Shown here: positions 30,873 through 44,123 of the stretch, in pieces | How the letters are laid out: the number at the start of each line of letters is the position of its first letter | Position numbering within the stretch: position 1 is the first letter of the stretch | Notes under the pieces: model-generated | What the model saw: only the letters and a program-made list of their open reading frames with translations | Told to the model about the DNA's origin: nothing | Databases searched by the model: none | From: Eudorina sp. 2006-703-Eu-15 | Taxonomy: Eukaryota > Chlorophyta > Chlorophyceae > Chlamydomonadales > Volvocaceae | Assembly: GCA_003117195.1 (NCBI GenBank) | Contig: BDSI01000053.1 | Coordinates: forward strand, 62,001-126,000 | Direction of reading: 5' to 3' | DNA: 64,000 bases | Position numbers and translations under genes: made by a program

Positions 30873-32331
30873 TCGCGGCAGCGGCAGCGGCGTCAACGAC
30901 GGCGATGGCGGCGGGGGCGGCAGCGGCGGCGGCGAGGGCGGCCACGGTAGAGGCGACGGCGGCGACGGCGGGCTGGTCGGTGATGGCGGCTGACCGAGGA
31001 GACAATGGGCGGGGACGGCGACGACGGTGGTGGCGACGGTGCCGACTGGCCTTGTCCGCAGCTCGAAACCAAGCTATCAAAGCGAAAGAACACCGAGCAA
31101 AGCATGAGCATGCAGGTCACTACACATAGGCTAACCATTCAAACGATGCCCGGGTGACCCATCCACGTTTCCGGACCCTGTGGAGGTGAGCTATCGAAGT
31201 CCCCACACCCGCGCGCTTCATGCGATACAACCTTTGTCTCAATCATTCGCCAGAGCGCAATCATCGCATCTCGAAGGGTACTTGACGCCAAGTAAGCGGC
31301 CGCTTCGCAGCCCGCAGAGAATGAGCCTTGGGCAACGAGAACAGCGGGCCTTGGAGCAACGCGCGGAGGGCCACCTGCAGCAGCGGCAGTGCATGAGTCA
31401 GTACGGCAACAAGGCATCTAAATATGGGATGGTCCACATTGGTGCACGAGCTGTACGGCAGTCAATCTTCCCAAGACCTCCGCCGCCGCTGCTGCGCAGT
31501 TAACACGGCTGCATCACCAACGAACAAGCCCCACACAGATATGCGCAACAAAGCCGTTGCCAAGGCTACGGACAAGTAGCCTCGACCCGTGGGTCACGGT
31601 GCGTTATTCCAGGACGCTTCACCAAGACACCGCACGCACCTGGCTTGAAATGCTGGAACGAAGCTTCCACCGTCGTGCGTGGCGACGACGGTGATGGCAA
31701 CGGCGGGCTGGATGCGGACAGAGGCGATGACGACGGCGGCGGCCGCGGGCGGGGCAAATCGGGGGCGGCTGTGGCGGGCTGGGTGGCTCACAACGCGGCG
31801 ATAGCGACGGCCGCGGCGATGGTAGAGGCGAGGATGGCGATGGCGGTGGCCGAGGAGTCATTGACGGTGGTGGCGACGTTGGGCTGGGTGGCGCGGGTGG
31901 CAGCGGAGGCGGCCGCAACGGCGGCGGCGGCGGCAGCTGCGACGACGACGGCGACGGCGGCGGTGACGCATGCGGCGGCGGCGGGGACACAAGAGGAGGC
32001 CGGGTCCGGGGCGGATGTGGCGGCAGCGGCGGGATTGGCGGATCCGGTGGCGGCGGCGGCGGGCGGAAAAACTCATGATGCGGCGTTAGCGACGGCGGCC
32101 ATGGTAGAGGCGACGGCGGCGACGGCGGGCTGGTCGGTGATGGCGATGACCGAAGAGTCAATCGGTGGGGACGGCGACGACGGTGGTAGTGACGGTGGAT
32201 TGGGTGGCGAGGGTGGCGGCGGAGCCGGCCGCAGTTGCGGCGGCGGCGGCGGCGGCGGCCGCGGCAGCGGCGACGGCAGCGGTGACGGCGGTGGGTACGG
32301 CGGCGGCGGCGGGTATGGCGGCGGTTACTGC

Positions 32332-32362
<31 letters not shown>

Positions 32363-32545
32363 TCGCGGCAGCGGCAGCGGCGTCAACGACGGCGATGGCG
32401 GCGGGGGCGGCAGCGGCGGCGGCGAGGGCGGCCACGGTAGAGGCGACGGCGGCGACGGCGGGCTGGTCGGTGATGGCGGCTTACCGAGGAGACAATGGGC
32501 GGGGACGGCGACGACGGTGGTGGCGACGGTGCCGACTGGCCTTGT

Positions 32546-32739
32546 TTTTTTTTTTATTTTTTCTGAAGGAACCAGGACTCGGGACGGGGTGCCTTTCTTT
32601 ATGTTGTCTGGCGGTCCTCTGATGCTGCCACTACTCCACGAGCGGCTAGCGGGCCGGGCTTCTGGGCGTCTCCACAGGCCAGCTGGATGACTTAGGATGG
32701 GTGAGAGTCTTGTAAACCTCCAGACGGGACAGGGACGGG
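32546..32739 (-). mobile_element. SINE-like element, copy 2, in satellite
   Basis: This is the reverse complement of 8,695-8,885, with tail A7-T-A9 or so seen as T-runs at 32,546-32,562. It is flanked by a 9 bp duplication, TGGCCTTGT (32,537-32,545 and 32,740-32,748), of satellite sequence that is uninterrupted in every other unit. This fixes the element's 5' end at CCCGTCCCTGTCCC. Confidence 0.85.
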
Positions 32740-33236
32740 TGGCCTTGTCCGCAGCTCGAAACCAAGCTATCAAAGCGAAAGAACACCGAGCAAAGCATGA
32801 GCATGCAGGTCACTACACATAGGCTAACCATTCAAACGATGCCCGGGTGACCCATCCACGTTTCCGGACCCTGTGGAGGTGAGCTATCGAAGTCCCCACA
32901 CCCCGCGCGCTTCATGCGATACAACCTTTGTCTCAATCATTCGCCAGAGCGCAATCATCGCATCTCGAAGGGTACTTGACGCCAAGTAAGCGGCCGCTTC
33001 GCAGTCCGCAGAGAATGAGCCTTGGGCAACGAGAACAGCGGGCCTTGGAGCAACGCGCGGAGGGCCACCTGCAGCAGCGGCAGTGCATGAGTGAGTACGG
33101 CAACAAGGCATCTAAATATGGATGGTCCACATTGATGCATGAGCTGTACGGCAGTCAATCTTCACAAGACCTCCGCCGCCGCTGCTGCGCAGTTAACACG
33201 GCTGCATCACCAACGAACAAGCCCCACACAGATATG

Positions 33237-34004
33237 GACGTTTCCCTTGCTCGTGGCGTGCTCGTGCTCTGCCGGGCCGGCGTCTGTTGGCGTGGCTGGC
33301 AGAGCGGCGCCCTGTTGTGCGGCCCTGCGGTGTGCTCGTGCTCGAGACCCTACCGCGCGGCACCCGGGTTCGGCCGTGACGTGCTTGGCGCCTTGGTGTG
33401 CTCGTGCCCTGGCCTCCTATGCCTTGGGCGGCACCTCGGTGCTTTTGGGTTCGTGCGAGCCTGGGGGGTCTGTTTTTTGGGGGTGGGGGGTTTGGGTTCC
33501 TTCTGTTGGGCGGTCTGGTGTGTCTCCTTCTGTTGGGAGTTCCGGTGTTCTCTGGGGCTGCTGCAGGTTGTTGCTTCCGTTGTTTGCTTTGTGTCTTCTG
33601 TGGCTGCTGCAGTTGGGTGTTGCCCTGCTTCTTTGGGTAGTGTTTGCCTCGTTGCTGTGTTCTGGTTTTGTAGCTGTTTTTCTTTTCTTTTTTTTGTTTC
33701 TTGTTGTTTGTTGGTGGGTGGGTCGTCTTTGGCCTTCCGTCTCGCCTGGTGGCCTGGAGTAGGAGGTGCGGCCTTGTTGTGCCGTTTTGCCGCTTTGGGA
33801 GCTTTTCTCTCCCTCTGCCGCCCTGTCCCTGTCCCCGTCCTGTCTGTGAGGTTGGCGTTGCTTGGTTCCCTTTCCTTCTGGTTGGTGCCTCTGGGGCTCG
33901 GTTGCGGTGTGGTGGTCTTTGCTTGCCGTCTGGCCTTCTTCCCGGCTTGCTGCTTGGTCTGCTTCCGTCCCTTTGTCCTTGTAACGTCCCTCTCAGAAAA
34001 AAAA
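33237..34004 (+). mobile_element. 5'-truncated LINE inserted in the satellite array
   Basis: It runs from GACGTTTCCCTTGCTCG to CTCTCAG plus about 8 A. It interrupts satellite GATATGCGCAAC. ATG is present on both sides (33,234-33,236 and 34,005-34,007), at most a 3 bp duplication. The TGG at the 5' join is shared by target and element. The whole insert is 3' UTR. Confidence 0.9.
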
Positions 34005-34766
34005 ATGCGCAACAAAGCCGTTGCCAAGGCTACGGACAAGTAGCCCCGACCCGTGGGTCACGGTGCGTTATTCCAGGACGCTTCACCATGACACCGCACG
34101 CACCTGGCTTGAAATGCTGGAACGAAGCTTCCACCGTCGTGCGTGGCGACGACGGTGATGGCAACGGCGGGCTGGATGCGGACAGAGGCGATGACGACGG
34201 CGGCGGCCGCGGGCGGGGCAAATCGGGGGGCGGCTGTGGCGGGCTGGGTGGCTCACAACGCGGCGATAGCGACGGCCGCGGCGATGGTAGAGGCGAGGAT
34301 GGCGATGGCGGTGGCCGAGGAGTCATTGACGGTGGTGGCGACGTTGGGCTGGGTGGCGCGGGTGGCAGCGGAGGCGGCCGCAACGGCGGCGGCGGCGGCA
34401 GCTGCGACGGCGACGGCGACGGCGGCGGTGACGCATGCGGCGGCGGCGTGGACACAAGAGGAGGCCGGGTCCGGGGCGGATGTGGCGGCAGCGGCGGGAT
34501 TGGCGGATCCGGTGGCGGCGGCGGCGGGCGGAAAAACTCATGATGCGGCGTTAGCGACGGCGGCCATGGTAGAGGCGACGGCGGCGACGGCGGGCTGGTC
34601 GGTGATGGCGATGACCGAAGAGTCAATCGGTGGGGACGGCGACGACGGTGGTAGTGACGGTGGATTGGGTGGCGAGGGTGGCGGCGGAGCCGGCCGCAGT
34701 TGCGGCCGCGGCGGCGGCGGCGGCCGCGGCAGCGGCGACGGCAGCGGCGACGGCGGTGGGTACGGC

Positions 34767-34797
<31 letters not shown>

Positions 34798-36253
34798 TCG
34801 CGGCAGCGGCAGCGGCGTCAACGACGGCGATGGCGGCGGGGGCGGCAGCGGCGGCGGCGAGGGCGGCCACGGTAGAGGCGACGGCGGCGACGGCGGGCTG
34901 GTCGGTGATGGCGGCTGACCGAGGAGACAATGGGCGGGGACGGCGACGATGGTGGTGGCGACGGTGCCGACTGGCCTTGTCCGCAGCTCGAAACCAAGCT
35001 ATCAAAGCGAAAGAACACCGAGCAAAGCATGAGCATGCAGCACTACACATAGGCTAACCATTCAAACGATGCCCGGATGACCCATCCACGTTTCCGGACC
35101 CTGTGGAGGTGAGCTATCGAAGTCCCCACACCCCGCGCGCTTCATGCGATACAACCTTTGTCTCAATCATTCGCCAGAGCGCAATCATCGCATCTCGAAG
35201 GGTACTTGACGCCAAGTAAGCGGCCGCTTCGCAGCCCGCAGAGAATGAGCCTTGGGCAACGAGAACAGCGGGCCTTGGAGCAACGCGCGGAGGGCCACCT
35301 GCAGCAGCGGCAGTGCATGAGTGAGTACGGCAACAAGGCATCTAAATATGGATGGTCCACATTGATGCACGAGCTGTACGGCAGTCAATCTTCCCAAGAC
35401 CTCCGCCGCCGCTGCTGCGCAGTTAACACGGCTGCATCACCAACGAACAAGCCCCACACAGATATGCGCAACAAAGCCGTTGCCAAGGCTACGGACAAGT
35501 AGCCTCGACCCGTGGGTCACGGTGCGTTATTCCAGGACGCTTCACCATGACACCGCACGCACCTGGCTTGAAATGCTGGAACGAAGCTTCCACCGTCGTG
35601 CGTGGCGACGACGGTGATGGCAACGGCGGGCTGGATGCGGACAGAGGCGATGACGACGGCGGCGGCCGCGGGCGGGGCAAATCGGGGGGCGGCTGTGGCG
35701 GGCTGGGTGGCTCACAACGCGGCGATAGCGACGGCCGCGGCGATGGTAGAGGCGAGGATGGCGATGGCGGTGGCCGAGGAGTCATTGACGGTGGTGGTAA
35801 CGTTGGGCTGGGTGGCGCGGGTGGCAGCGGAGGCGGCCGCAACGGCGGCGGCGGCGGCAGCTGCGACGGCGACGGCGACGGCGGTGGTGACGCATGCGGC
35901 GGCGGCGGGGACACAAGAGGAGGCCGGGTCCGGGGCGGATGTGGCGGCAGCGGCGGGATTGGCGGATCCGGTGGCGGCGGCGGCGGGCGGGAAAACTCAT
36001 GATGCGGCGTTAGCGACGGCGGCCATGGTAGAGGCGACGGCGGCGACGGCGGGCTGGTCGGTGATGGCGATGACCGAAGAGTCAATCGGTGGGGACGGCG
36101 ACGACGGTGGTAGTGACGGTGGATTGGGTGGTGAGGGTGGCGGCGGAGCCGGCCGCAGTTGCGGCCGCGGCGGCGGCGGCGGCCGCGGCAGCGGCGACGG
36201 CAGCGGTGACGGCGGTGGGTACGGCGGCGGCGGCGGGTATGGCGGCGGTTACT

Positions 36254-36292
<39 letters not shown>

Positions 36293-38983
36293 TCGCGGCA
36301 GCGGCAGCGGCGTCAACGACGGCGATGGCGGCGGGGGCGGCAGCGGCGGCGGCGAGGGCGGCCACGGTAGAGGCGACGGCGGCGACGGCGGGCTGGTCGG
36401 TGATGGCGGCTGACCGAGGAGACAATGGGCGGGGACGGCGACGACGGTGGTGGCGACGGTGCCGACTGGCCTTGTCCGCAGCTCGAAACCAAGCTATCAA
36501 CGCGAAAGAACACCGAGCAAAGCATGAGCATGCAGGTCACTACACATAGGCTAACCATTCAAACGATGCCCGGATGACCCATCCACGTTTCCGGACCCTG
36601 TGGAGGTGAGCTATCGAAGTCCCCACACCCCGCGCGCTTCATGCGATACAACCTTTGTCTCAATCATTCGCCAGAGCGCAATCATCGCATCTCGAAGGGT
36701 ACTTGACGCCAAGTAAGCGGCCGCTTCGCAGCCCGCAGAGAATGAGCCTTGGGCAACGAGAACAGCGGGCCTTGGAGCAACGCGCGGAGGGCCACCTGCA
36801 GCAGCGGCAGTGCATGAGTGAGTACGGCAACAAGGCATCTAAATATGGATGGTCCACATTGGTGCACGAGCTGTACGGCAGTCAATCTTCCCAAGACCTC
36901 CGCCGCCGCTGCTGCGCAGTTAACACGGCTGCATCACCAACGAACAAGCCCCACACAGATATGCGCAACAAAGCCGTTGCCAAGGCTACGGACAAGTAGC
37001 CTCGACCCGTGGGTCACGGTGCGTTATTCCAGGACGCTTCACCGTGACACCGCACGCACCTGGCTTGAAATGCTGGAACGAAGCTTCCACCGTCGTGCGT
37101 GGCGACGACGGTGATGGCAACGGCGGGCTGGATGCGGACAGAGGCGATGACGACGGCGGCGGCCGCGGGCGGGGCAAATCGGGGGGCGGCTGTGGCGGGC
37201 TGGGTGGCTCACAACGCGGCGATAGCGACGGCCGCGGCGATGGTAGAGGCGAGGATGGCGATGGCGGTGGCCGAGGAGTCATTGACGGTGGTGGCGACGT
37301 TGGGCTGGGTGGCGCGGGTGGCAGCGGAGGCGGCCGCAACGGCGGCGGCGGCGGCAGCTGCGACGGCGACGGCGACGGCGGCGGTGACGCATGCGGCGGC
37401 GGCGTGGACACAAGAGGAGGCCGGGTCCGGGGCGGATGTGGCGGCAGCGGCGGGATTGGCGGATCCGGTGGCGGCGGCGGCGGGCGGAAAAACTCATGAT
37501 GCGGCGTTAGCGACGGCGGCCATGGTAGAGGCGACGGCGGCGACGGCGGGCTGGTCGGTGATGGCGATGACCGAAGAGTCAATCGGTGGGGACGGCGACG
37601 ACGGTGGTAGTGACGGTGGATTGGGTGGCGAGGGTGGCGGCGGAGCCGGCCGCAGTTGCGGCCGCGGCGGCGGCGGCGGCCGCGGCAGCGGCGACGGCAG
37701 CGGCGACGGCGGTGGGTACGGCGGCGGTGGAGGGTACGGCGGCGGTTACTGCGGCGGCGGCGGCGGCGGCGGCGGCGCGACGTCGCGGCAGCGGCAGCGG
37801 CGTCAACGACGGCGATGGCGGCGGGGGCGGCGGCGGCGGCGGCGAGGGCGGCCACGGTAGAGGCGACGGCGGCGACGGCGGGCTGGTCGGTGATGGCGGG
37901 TGACCGAAGAGACAATGGGCGGGGACGGCGACGACGGTGGTGGCGACGGTGCCGACTGGCCTTGTCCGCTGCTCGAAACCAAGCTATCAAAGCGAAAGAA
38001 CACCGAGCAAAGCATGAGCATGCAGGTCACTACACATAGGCTAACCATTCAAACGATGCCCGGGTGACCCATCCACGTTTCCGGACCCTGTGGAGGTGAG
38101 CTATCGAAGTCCCCACACCCGCGCGCTTCATGCGATACAACCTTTGTCTCAATCATTCGCCAGAGCGCAATCATCGCATCTCGAAGGGTACTTGACGCCA
38201 AGTAAGCGGCCGCTTCGCAGTCCGCAGAGAATGAGCCTTGGGCAACGAGAACAGCGGGCCTTGGAGCAACGCGCGGAGGGCCACCTGCAGCAGCGGCAGT
38301 GCATGAGTGAGTACGGCAACAAGGCATCTAAATATGGATGGTCCACATTGATGCACGAGCTGTACGGCAGTCAATCTTCACAAGACCTCCGCCGCCGCTG
38401 CTGCGCAGTTAACACGGCTGCATCACCAAGGAACAAGCCCCACACAGATATGCGCAACAAAGCCGTTGCCAAGGCTACGGACAAGTAGCCCCGACCCGTG
38501 GGTCACGGTGCGTTATTCCAGGACGCTTCACCATGACACCGCACGCACCTGGCTTGAAATGCTGGAACGAAGCTTCCACCGTCGTGCGTGGCGACGGTGA
38601 TGGCAACGGCGGGCTGGATGCGGACAGAGGCGATGACGACGGCGGCGGCCGCGGGCGGGGCAAATCGGGGGGCGGCTGTGGCGGGCTGGGTGGCTCACAA
38701 CGCGGCGATAGCGACGGCCGCGGCGATGGTAGAGGCGAGGATGGCGATGGCGGTGGCCGAGGAGTCATTGACGGTGGTGGCGACGTTGGGCTGGGTGGCG
38801 CGGGTGGCAGCGGAGGCGGCCGCAACGGCGGCGGCGGCGGCAGCTGCGACGGCGACGGCGACGGCGGCGGTGACGCATGCGGCGGCGGCGGGGACACAAG
38901 AGGAGGCCGGGTCCGGGGCGGATGTGGCGGCAGCGGCGGGATTGGCGGATCCGGTGGCGGCGGCGGCGGGCGGAAAAACTCAT

Positions 38984-39236
38984 GATGCGGCGTTAGCGAC
39001 GGCGGCCATGGTAGAGGCGACGGCGGCGACGGCGGGCTGGTCGGTGATGGCGATGACCGAAGAGTCAATCGGTGGGACGGCGACGACGGTGGTAGTGACG
39101 GTGGATTGGGTGGCGAGGGTGGCGGCGGAGCCGGCCGCAGTTGCGGCCGCGGCGGCGGCGGCGGCCGCGGCAGCGGCGACGGCAGCGGCGACGGCGGTGG
39201 GTACGGCGGCGGCGGAGGTACGGCGGCGGTTACTGC

Positions 39237-39267
<31 letters not shown>

Positions 39268-42195
39268 TCGCGGCAGCGGCAGCGGCGTCAACGACGGCGA
39301 TGGCGGCGGGGGCGGCGGCGGCGGCGGCGAGGGCGGCCACGGTAGAGGCGACGGCGGCGACGGCGGGCTGGTCGGTGATGGCGGGTGACCGAAGAGACAA
39401 TGGGCGGGGACGGCGACGACGGTGGTGGCGACGGTGCCGACTGGCCTTGTCCGCTGCTCGAAACCAAGCTATCAAAGCGAAAGAACACCGAGCGAAAGCA
39501 TGAGCATGCAGGTCACTACACATAGGCTAACCATTCAAACGATGCCCGGGTGACCCATCCACGTTTCCGGACCCTGTGGAGGTGAGCTATCGAAGTCCCC
39601 ACACCCCGCGCGCTTCATGCGATACAACCTTTGTCTCAATCATTCGCCAGAGCGCAATCATCGCATCTCGAAGGGTACTTGACGCCAAGTAAGCGGCCGC
39701 TTCGCAGTCCGCAGAGAATGAGCCTTGGGCAACGAGAACAGCGGGCCTTGGAGCAACGCGCGGAGGGCCACCTGCAGCAGCGGCAGTGCATGAGTGAGTA
39801 CGGCAACAAGGCATCTAAATATGGATGGTCCACATTGATGCACGAGCTGTACGGCAGTCAATCTTCACAAGACCTCCGCTGCCGCTGCTGCGCAGTTAAC
39901 ACGGCTGCATCACCAACGAAAAGCTCCACACAGATATGCGCAACAAAGCCGTTGCCAAGGCTACGGACAAGTAGCCCCGACCCGTGGGTCACGGTGCGTT
40001 ATTCCAGGACGCTTCACCATGACACCGCACGCCCCTGGCTTGAAATGCTGGAACGAAGCTTCCACCGTCGTGCGTGGCGACGGTGATGGCAACGGCGGGC
40101 TGGATGCGGACAGAGGCGATGACGACGGCGGCGGCCGCGGGCGGGGCAAATCGGGGGCGGCTGTGGCGGGCTGGGTGGCTCACAACGCGGCGATAGCGAC
40201 GGCCGCGGCGATGGTAGAGGCGAGGATGGCGATGGCGGTGGCCGAGGAGTCATTGACGGTGTGGCGACGTTGGGCTGGGTGGCGCGGGTGGCAGCGGAGG
40301 CGGCCGCAACGGCGGCGGCGGCGGCAGCTGCGACGGCGACGGCGACGGCGGCGGTGACGCATGCGGCGGCGGCGGGGACACAAGAGGAGGCCGGGTCCGG
40401 GCGGATGTGGCGGCAGCGGCGGATTGGCGGATCCGGTGGCGGCGGCGGCGGGCGGAAAAACTCATGATGCGGCGTTAGCGACGGCGGCCATGGTAGAGGC
40501 GACGGCGGCGACGGCGGGCTGGTCGGTGATGGCGATGACCGAAGAGTCAATCGGTGGGACGGCGACGACGGTGGTAGTGACGGTGGATTGGGTGGCGAGG
40601 GTGGCGGCGGAGCCGGCCGCAGTTGCGGCCGCGGCGGCGGCGGCGGCCGCGGCAGCGGCGACGGCAGCGGCGACGGCGGTGGGTACGGCGGCGGCGGAGG
40701 GTACGGCGGCGGTTACTGGCGGCGCGGCGGCGGCGGCGACGACGTCGCGGCAGCGGCAGCGGCGTCAACGACGGCGATGGCGGCGGGGGCGGCGGCGGCG
40801 GCGGCGAGGGCGGCCACGGTAGAGGCGACGGCGGCGACGGCGGGCTGGTCGGTGATGGCGGGTGACCGAAGAGACAATGGGCGGGGACGGCGACGACGGT
40901 GGTGGCGACGGTGCCGACTGGCCTTGTCCGCTGCTCGAAACCAAGCTATCAAAGCGAAAGAACACCGAGCAAAGCATGAGCATGCAGGTCACTACACATA
41001 GGCTAACCATTCAAACGATGCCCGGGTGACCCATCCACGTTTCCGGACCCTGTGGAGGTGAGCTATCGAAGTCCCCACACCCCGCGCGCTTCATGCGATA
41101 CAACCTTTGTCTCAATCATTCGCCAGAGCGCAATCATCGCATCTCGAAGGGTACTTGACGCCAAGTAAGCGGCCGCTTCGCAGTCCGCAGAGAATGAGCC
41201 TTGGGCAACGAGAACAGCGGGCCTTGGAGCAACGCGCGAGGGCCACCTGCAGCAGCGGCAGTGCATGAGTGAGTACGGCAACAAGGCATCTAAATATGGA
41301 TGGTCCACATTGATGCACGAGCTGTACGGCAGTCAATCTTCACAAGACCTCCGCCGCCGCTGCTGGCGCAGTTAACACGGCTGCATCACCAACGAACAAG
41401 CCCCACACAGATATGCGCAACAAAGCCGTTGCCAAGGCTACGGACAAGTAGCCCCGACCCGTGGTCACGGTGCGTTATTCCAGGACGCTTCACCATGACA
41501 CCGCACGCACCTGGCTTGAAATGCTGGAACGAAGCTTCCACCGTCGTGCGTGGCGACGGTGATGGCAACGGCGGCTGGATGCGGACAGAGGCGATGACGA
41601 CGGCGGCGGCCGCGGGCGGGGCAAATCGGGGGGCGGCTGTGGCGGGCTGGGTGGCTCACAACGCGGCGATAGCGACGGCCGCGGCGATGGTAGAGGCGAG
41701 GATGGCGATGGCGGTGGCCGAGGAGTCATTGACGGTGGTGGCGACGTTGGGCTGGGTGGCGCGGGTGGCAGCGGAGGCGGCCGCAACGGCGGCGGCGGCG
41801 GCAGCTGCGACGGCGACGGCGACGGCGGCGGTGACGCATGCGGCGGCGGCGGGGACACAAGAGGAGGCCGGGTCCGGGCGGATGTGGCGGCAGCGGCGGG
41901 ATTGGCGGATCCGGTGGCGGCGGCGGCGGGCGGAAAAACTCATGATGCGGCGTTAGCGACGGCGGCCATGGTAGAGGCGACGGCGGCGACGGCGGCTGGT
42001 CGGTGATGGCGATGACCGAAGAGTCAATCGGTGAGGACGGCGACGACGGTGGTAGTGACGGTGGATTGGGTGGCGAGGGTGGCGGCGGAGCCGGCCGCAG
42101 TTGCGGCCGCGGCGGCGGCGGCGGCCGCGGCAGCGGCGACGGCAGCGGCGACGGCGGTGGGTACGGCGGCGGCGGAGGGTACGGCGGCGGTTACT

Positions 42196-42231
<36 letters not shown>

Positions 42232-42380
42232 TCGCGGCAGCGGCAGCGGCGTCAACGACGGCGATGGCGGCGGGGGCGGCGGCGGCGGCGGCGAGGGCGG
42301 CCACGGTAGAGGCGACGGCGGCGACGGCGGCTGGTCGGTGATGGCGGGTGACCGAAGAGACAATGGGCGGGGACGGCGAC
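38984..42380 (+). repeat. Satellite units with clustered 1-base indels
   Basis: Within these otherwise typical units many single-base losses or gains sit in G/C runs, for example CGGTGGGACGG (39,070), GTCCGGGCGGATG (about 40,396), GCGCGAGGGCC (41,238), TGCTGGCGCAG (41,363), CCCGTGGTCACGG (41,459) and GGCGGCTGG (41,571). Flanking units share the full forms. Confidence 0.7.
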
Positions 42381-42636
42381 GACGGTGGTGGCGACGGTGC
42401 CGACTGGCCTTGTCCGCTGCTCGAAACCAAGCTATCAAAGCGAAAGAACACCGAGCAAAGCATGAGCATGCAGGTCACTACACATAGGCTAACCATTCAA
42501 ACGATGCCCGGGTGACCCATCCACGTTTCCGGACCCTGTGGAGGTGAGCTATCGAAGTCCCCACACCCCGCGCGCTTCATGCGATACAACCTTTGTCTCA
42601 ATCATTCGCCAGAGCGCAATCATCGCATCTCGAAGG

Positions 42637-43686
42637 GTACTTGACGCCAAGTAAGCGGCCGCTTCGCAGTCCGCAGAGAATGAGCCTTGGGCAACGAGAA
42701 CAGCGGGCCTTGGAGCAACGCGCGGAGGGCCACCTGCAGCAGCGGCAGTGCATGAGTGAGTACGGCAACAAGGCATCTAAATATGGATGGTCCACATTGA
42801 TGCACGAGCTGTACGGCAGTCAATCTTCACAAGACCTCCGCGCCGCTGCTGCGCAGTTAACACGGCTGCATCACCAACGAACAAGCCCCACACAGATATG
42901 CGCAACAAAGCCGTTGCCAAGGCTACGGACAAGTAGCCCCGACCCGTGGGTCACGGTGCGTTATTCCAGGACGCTTCACCATGACACCGCACGCACCTGG
43001 CTTGAAATGCTGGAACGAAGCTTCCACCGTCGTGCGTGGCGACGGTGATGGCAACGGCGGGCTGGATGCGGACAGAGGCGATGACGACGGCGGCGGCCGC
43101 GGGCGGGGCAAATCGGGGGGCGGCTGTGGCGGGCTGGGTGGCTCACAACGCGGCGATAGCGACGGCCGCGGCGATGGTAGAGGCGAGGATGGCGATGGCG
43201 GTGGCCGAGGAGTCATTGACGGTGGTGGCGACGTTGGGCTGGGTGGCGCGGGTGGCAGCGGAGGCGGCCGCAACGGCGGCGGCGGCGGCAGCTGCGACGG
43301 CGACGGCGACGGCGGCGGTGACGCATGCGGCGGCGGCGGGGACACAAGAGGAGGCCGGGTCCGGGGCGGATGTGGCGGCAGCGGCGGGATTGGCGGATCC
43401 GGTGGCGGCGGCGGCGGGCGGAAAAACTCATGATGCGGCGTTAGCGACGGCGGCCATGGTAGAGGCGACGGCGGCGACGGCGGGCTGGTCGGTGATGGCG
43501 ATGACCGAAGAGTCAATCGGTGGGGACGGCGACGACGGTGGTAGTGACGGTGGATTGGGTGGCGAGGGTGGCGGCGGAGCCGGCCGCAGTTGCGGCCGCG
43601 GCGGCGGCGGCGGCCGCGGCAGCGGCGACGGCAGCGGCGACGGCGGTGGGTACGGCGGCGGCGGAGGGTACGGCGGCGGTTACTGC

Positions 43687-43717
<31 letters not shown>

Positions 43718-44123
43718 TCGCGGCAGCGGCAGCGGCGTCAACGACGGCGATGGCGGCGGGGGCGGCGGCGGCGGCGGCGAGGGCGGCCACGGTAGAGGCG
43801 ACGGCGGCGACGGCGGGCTGGTCGGTGATGGCGGGTGACCGAAGAGACAATGGGCGGGGACGGCGACGACGGTGGTGGCGACGGTGCCGACTGGCCTTGT
43901 CCGCTGCTCGAAACCAAGCTATCAAAGCGAAAGAACACCGAGCAAAGCATGAGCATGCAGGTCACTACACATAGGCTAACCATTCAAACGATGCCCGGGT
44001 GACCCATCCACGTTTCCGGACCCTGTGGAGGTGAGCTATCGAAGTCCCCACACCCCGCGCGCTTCATGCGATACAACCTTTGTCTCAATCATTCGCCAGA
44101 GCGCAATCATCGCATCTCGAAGG
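42637..44123 (+). repeat. Representative satellite unit
   Basis: A mixed-composition part comes first (42,637 to about 43,045), including GCGGCCGC, the GATATGCGCAACAAAGCC segment and CTGGAACGAAGCTTCCACC. A CGG-rich part (about 43,045-43,900) follows. A return to mixed sequence (CTCGAAACCAAGCTATCAAAG) leads to the next landmark. Inside the CGG part the motif GGTAGAGGCG recurs at 43,176, 43,458 and 43,791 in related context, so the unit contains three diverged sub-repeats of about 280-335 bp. The plus strand is strongly G-rich with CGG runs whose length varies between units. Confidence 0.85.
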
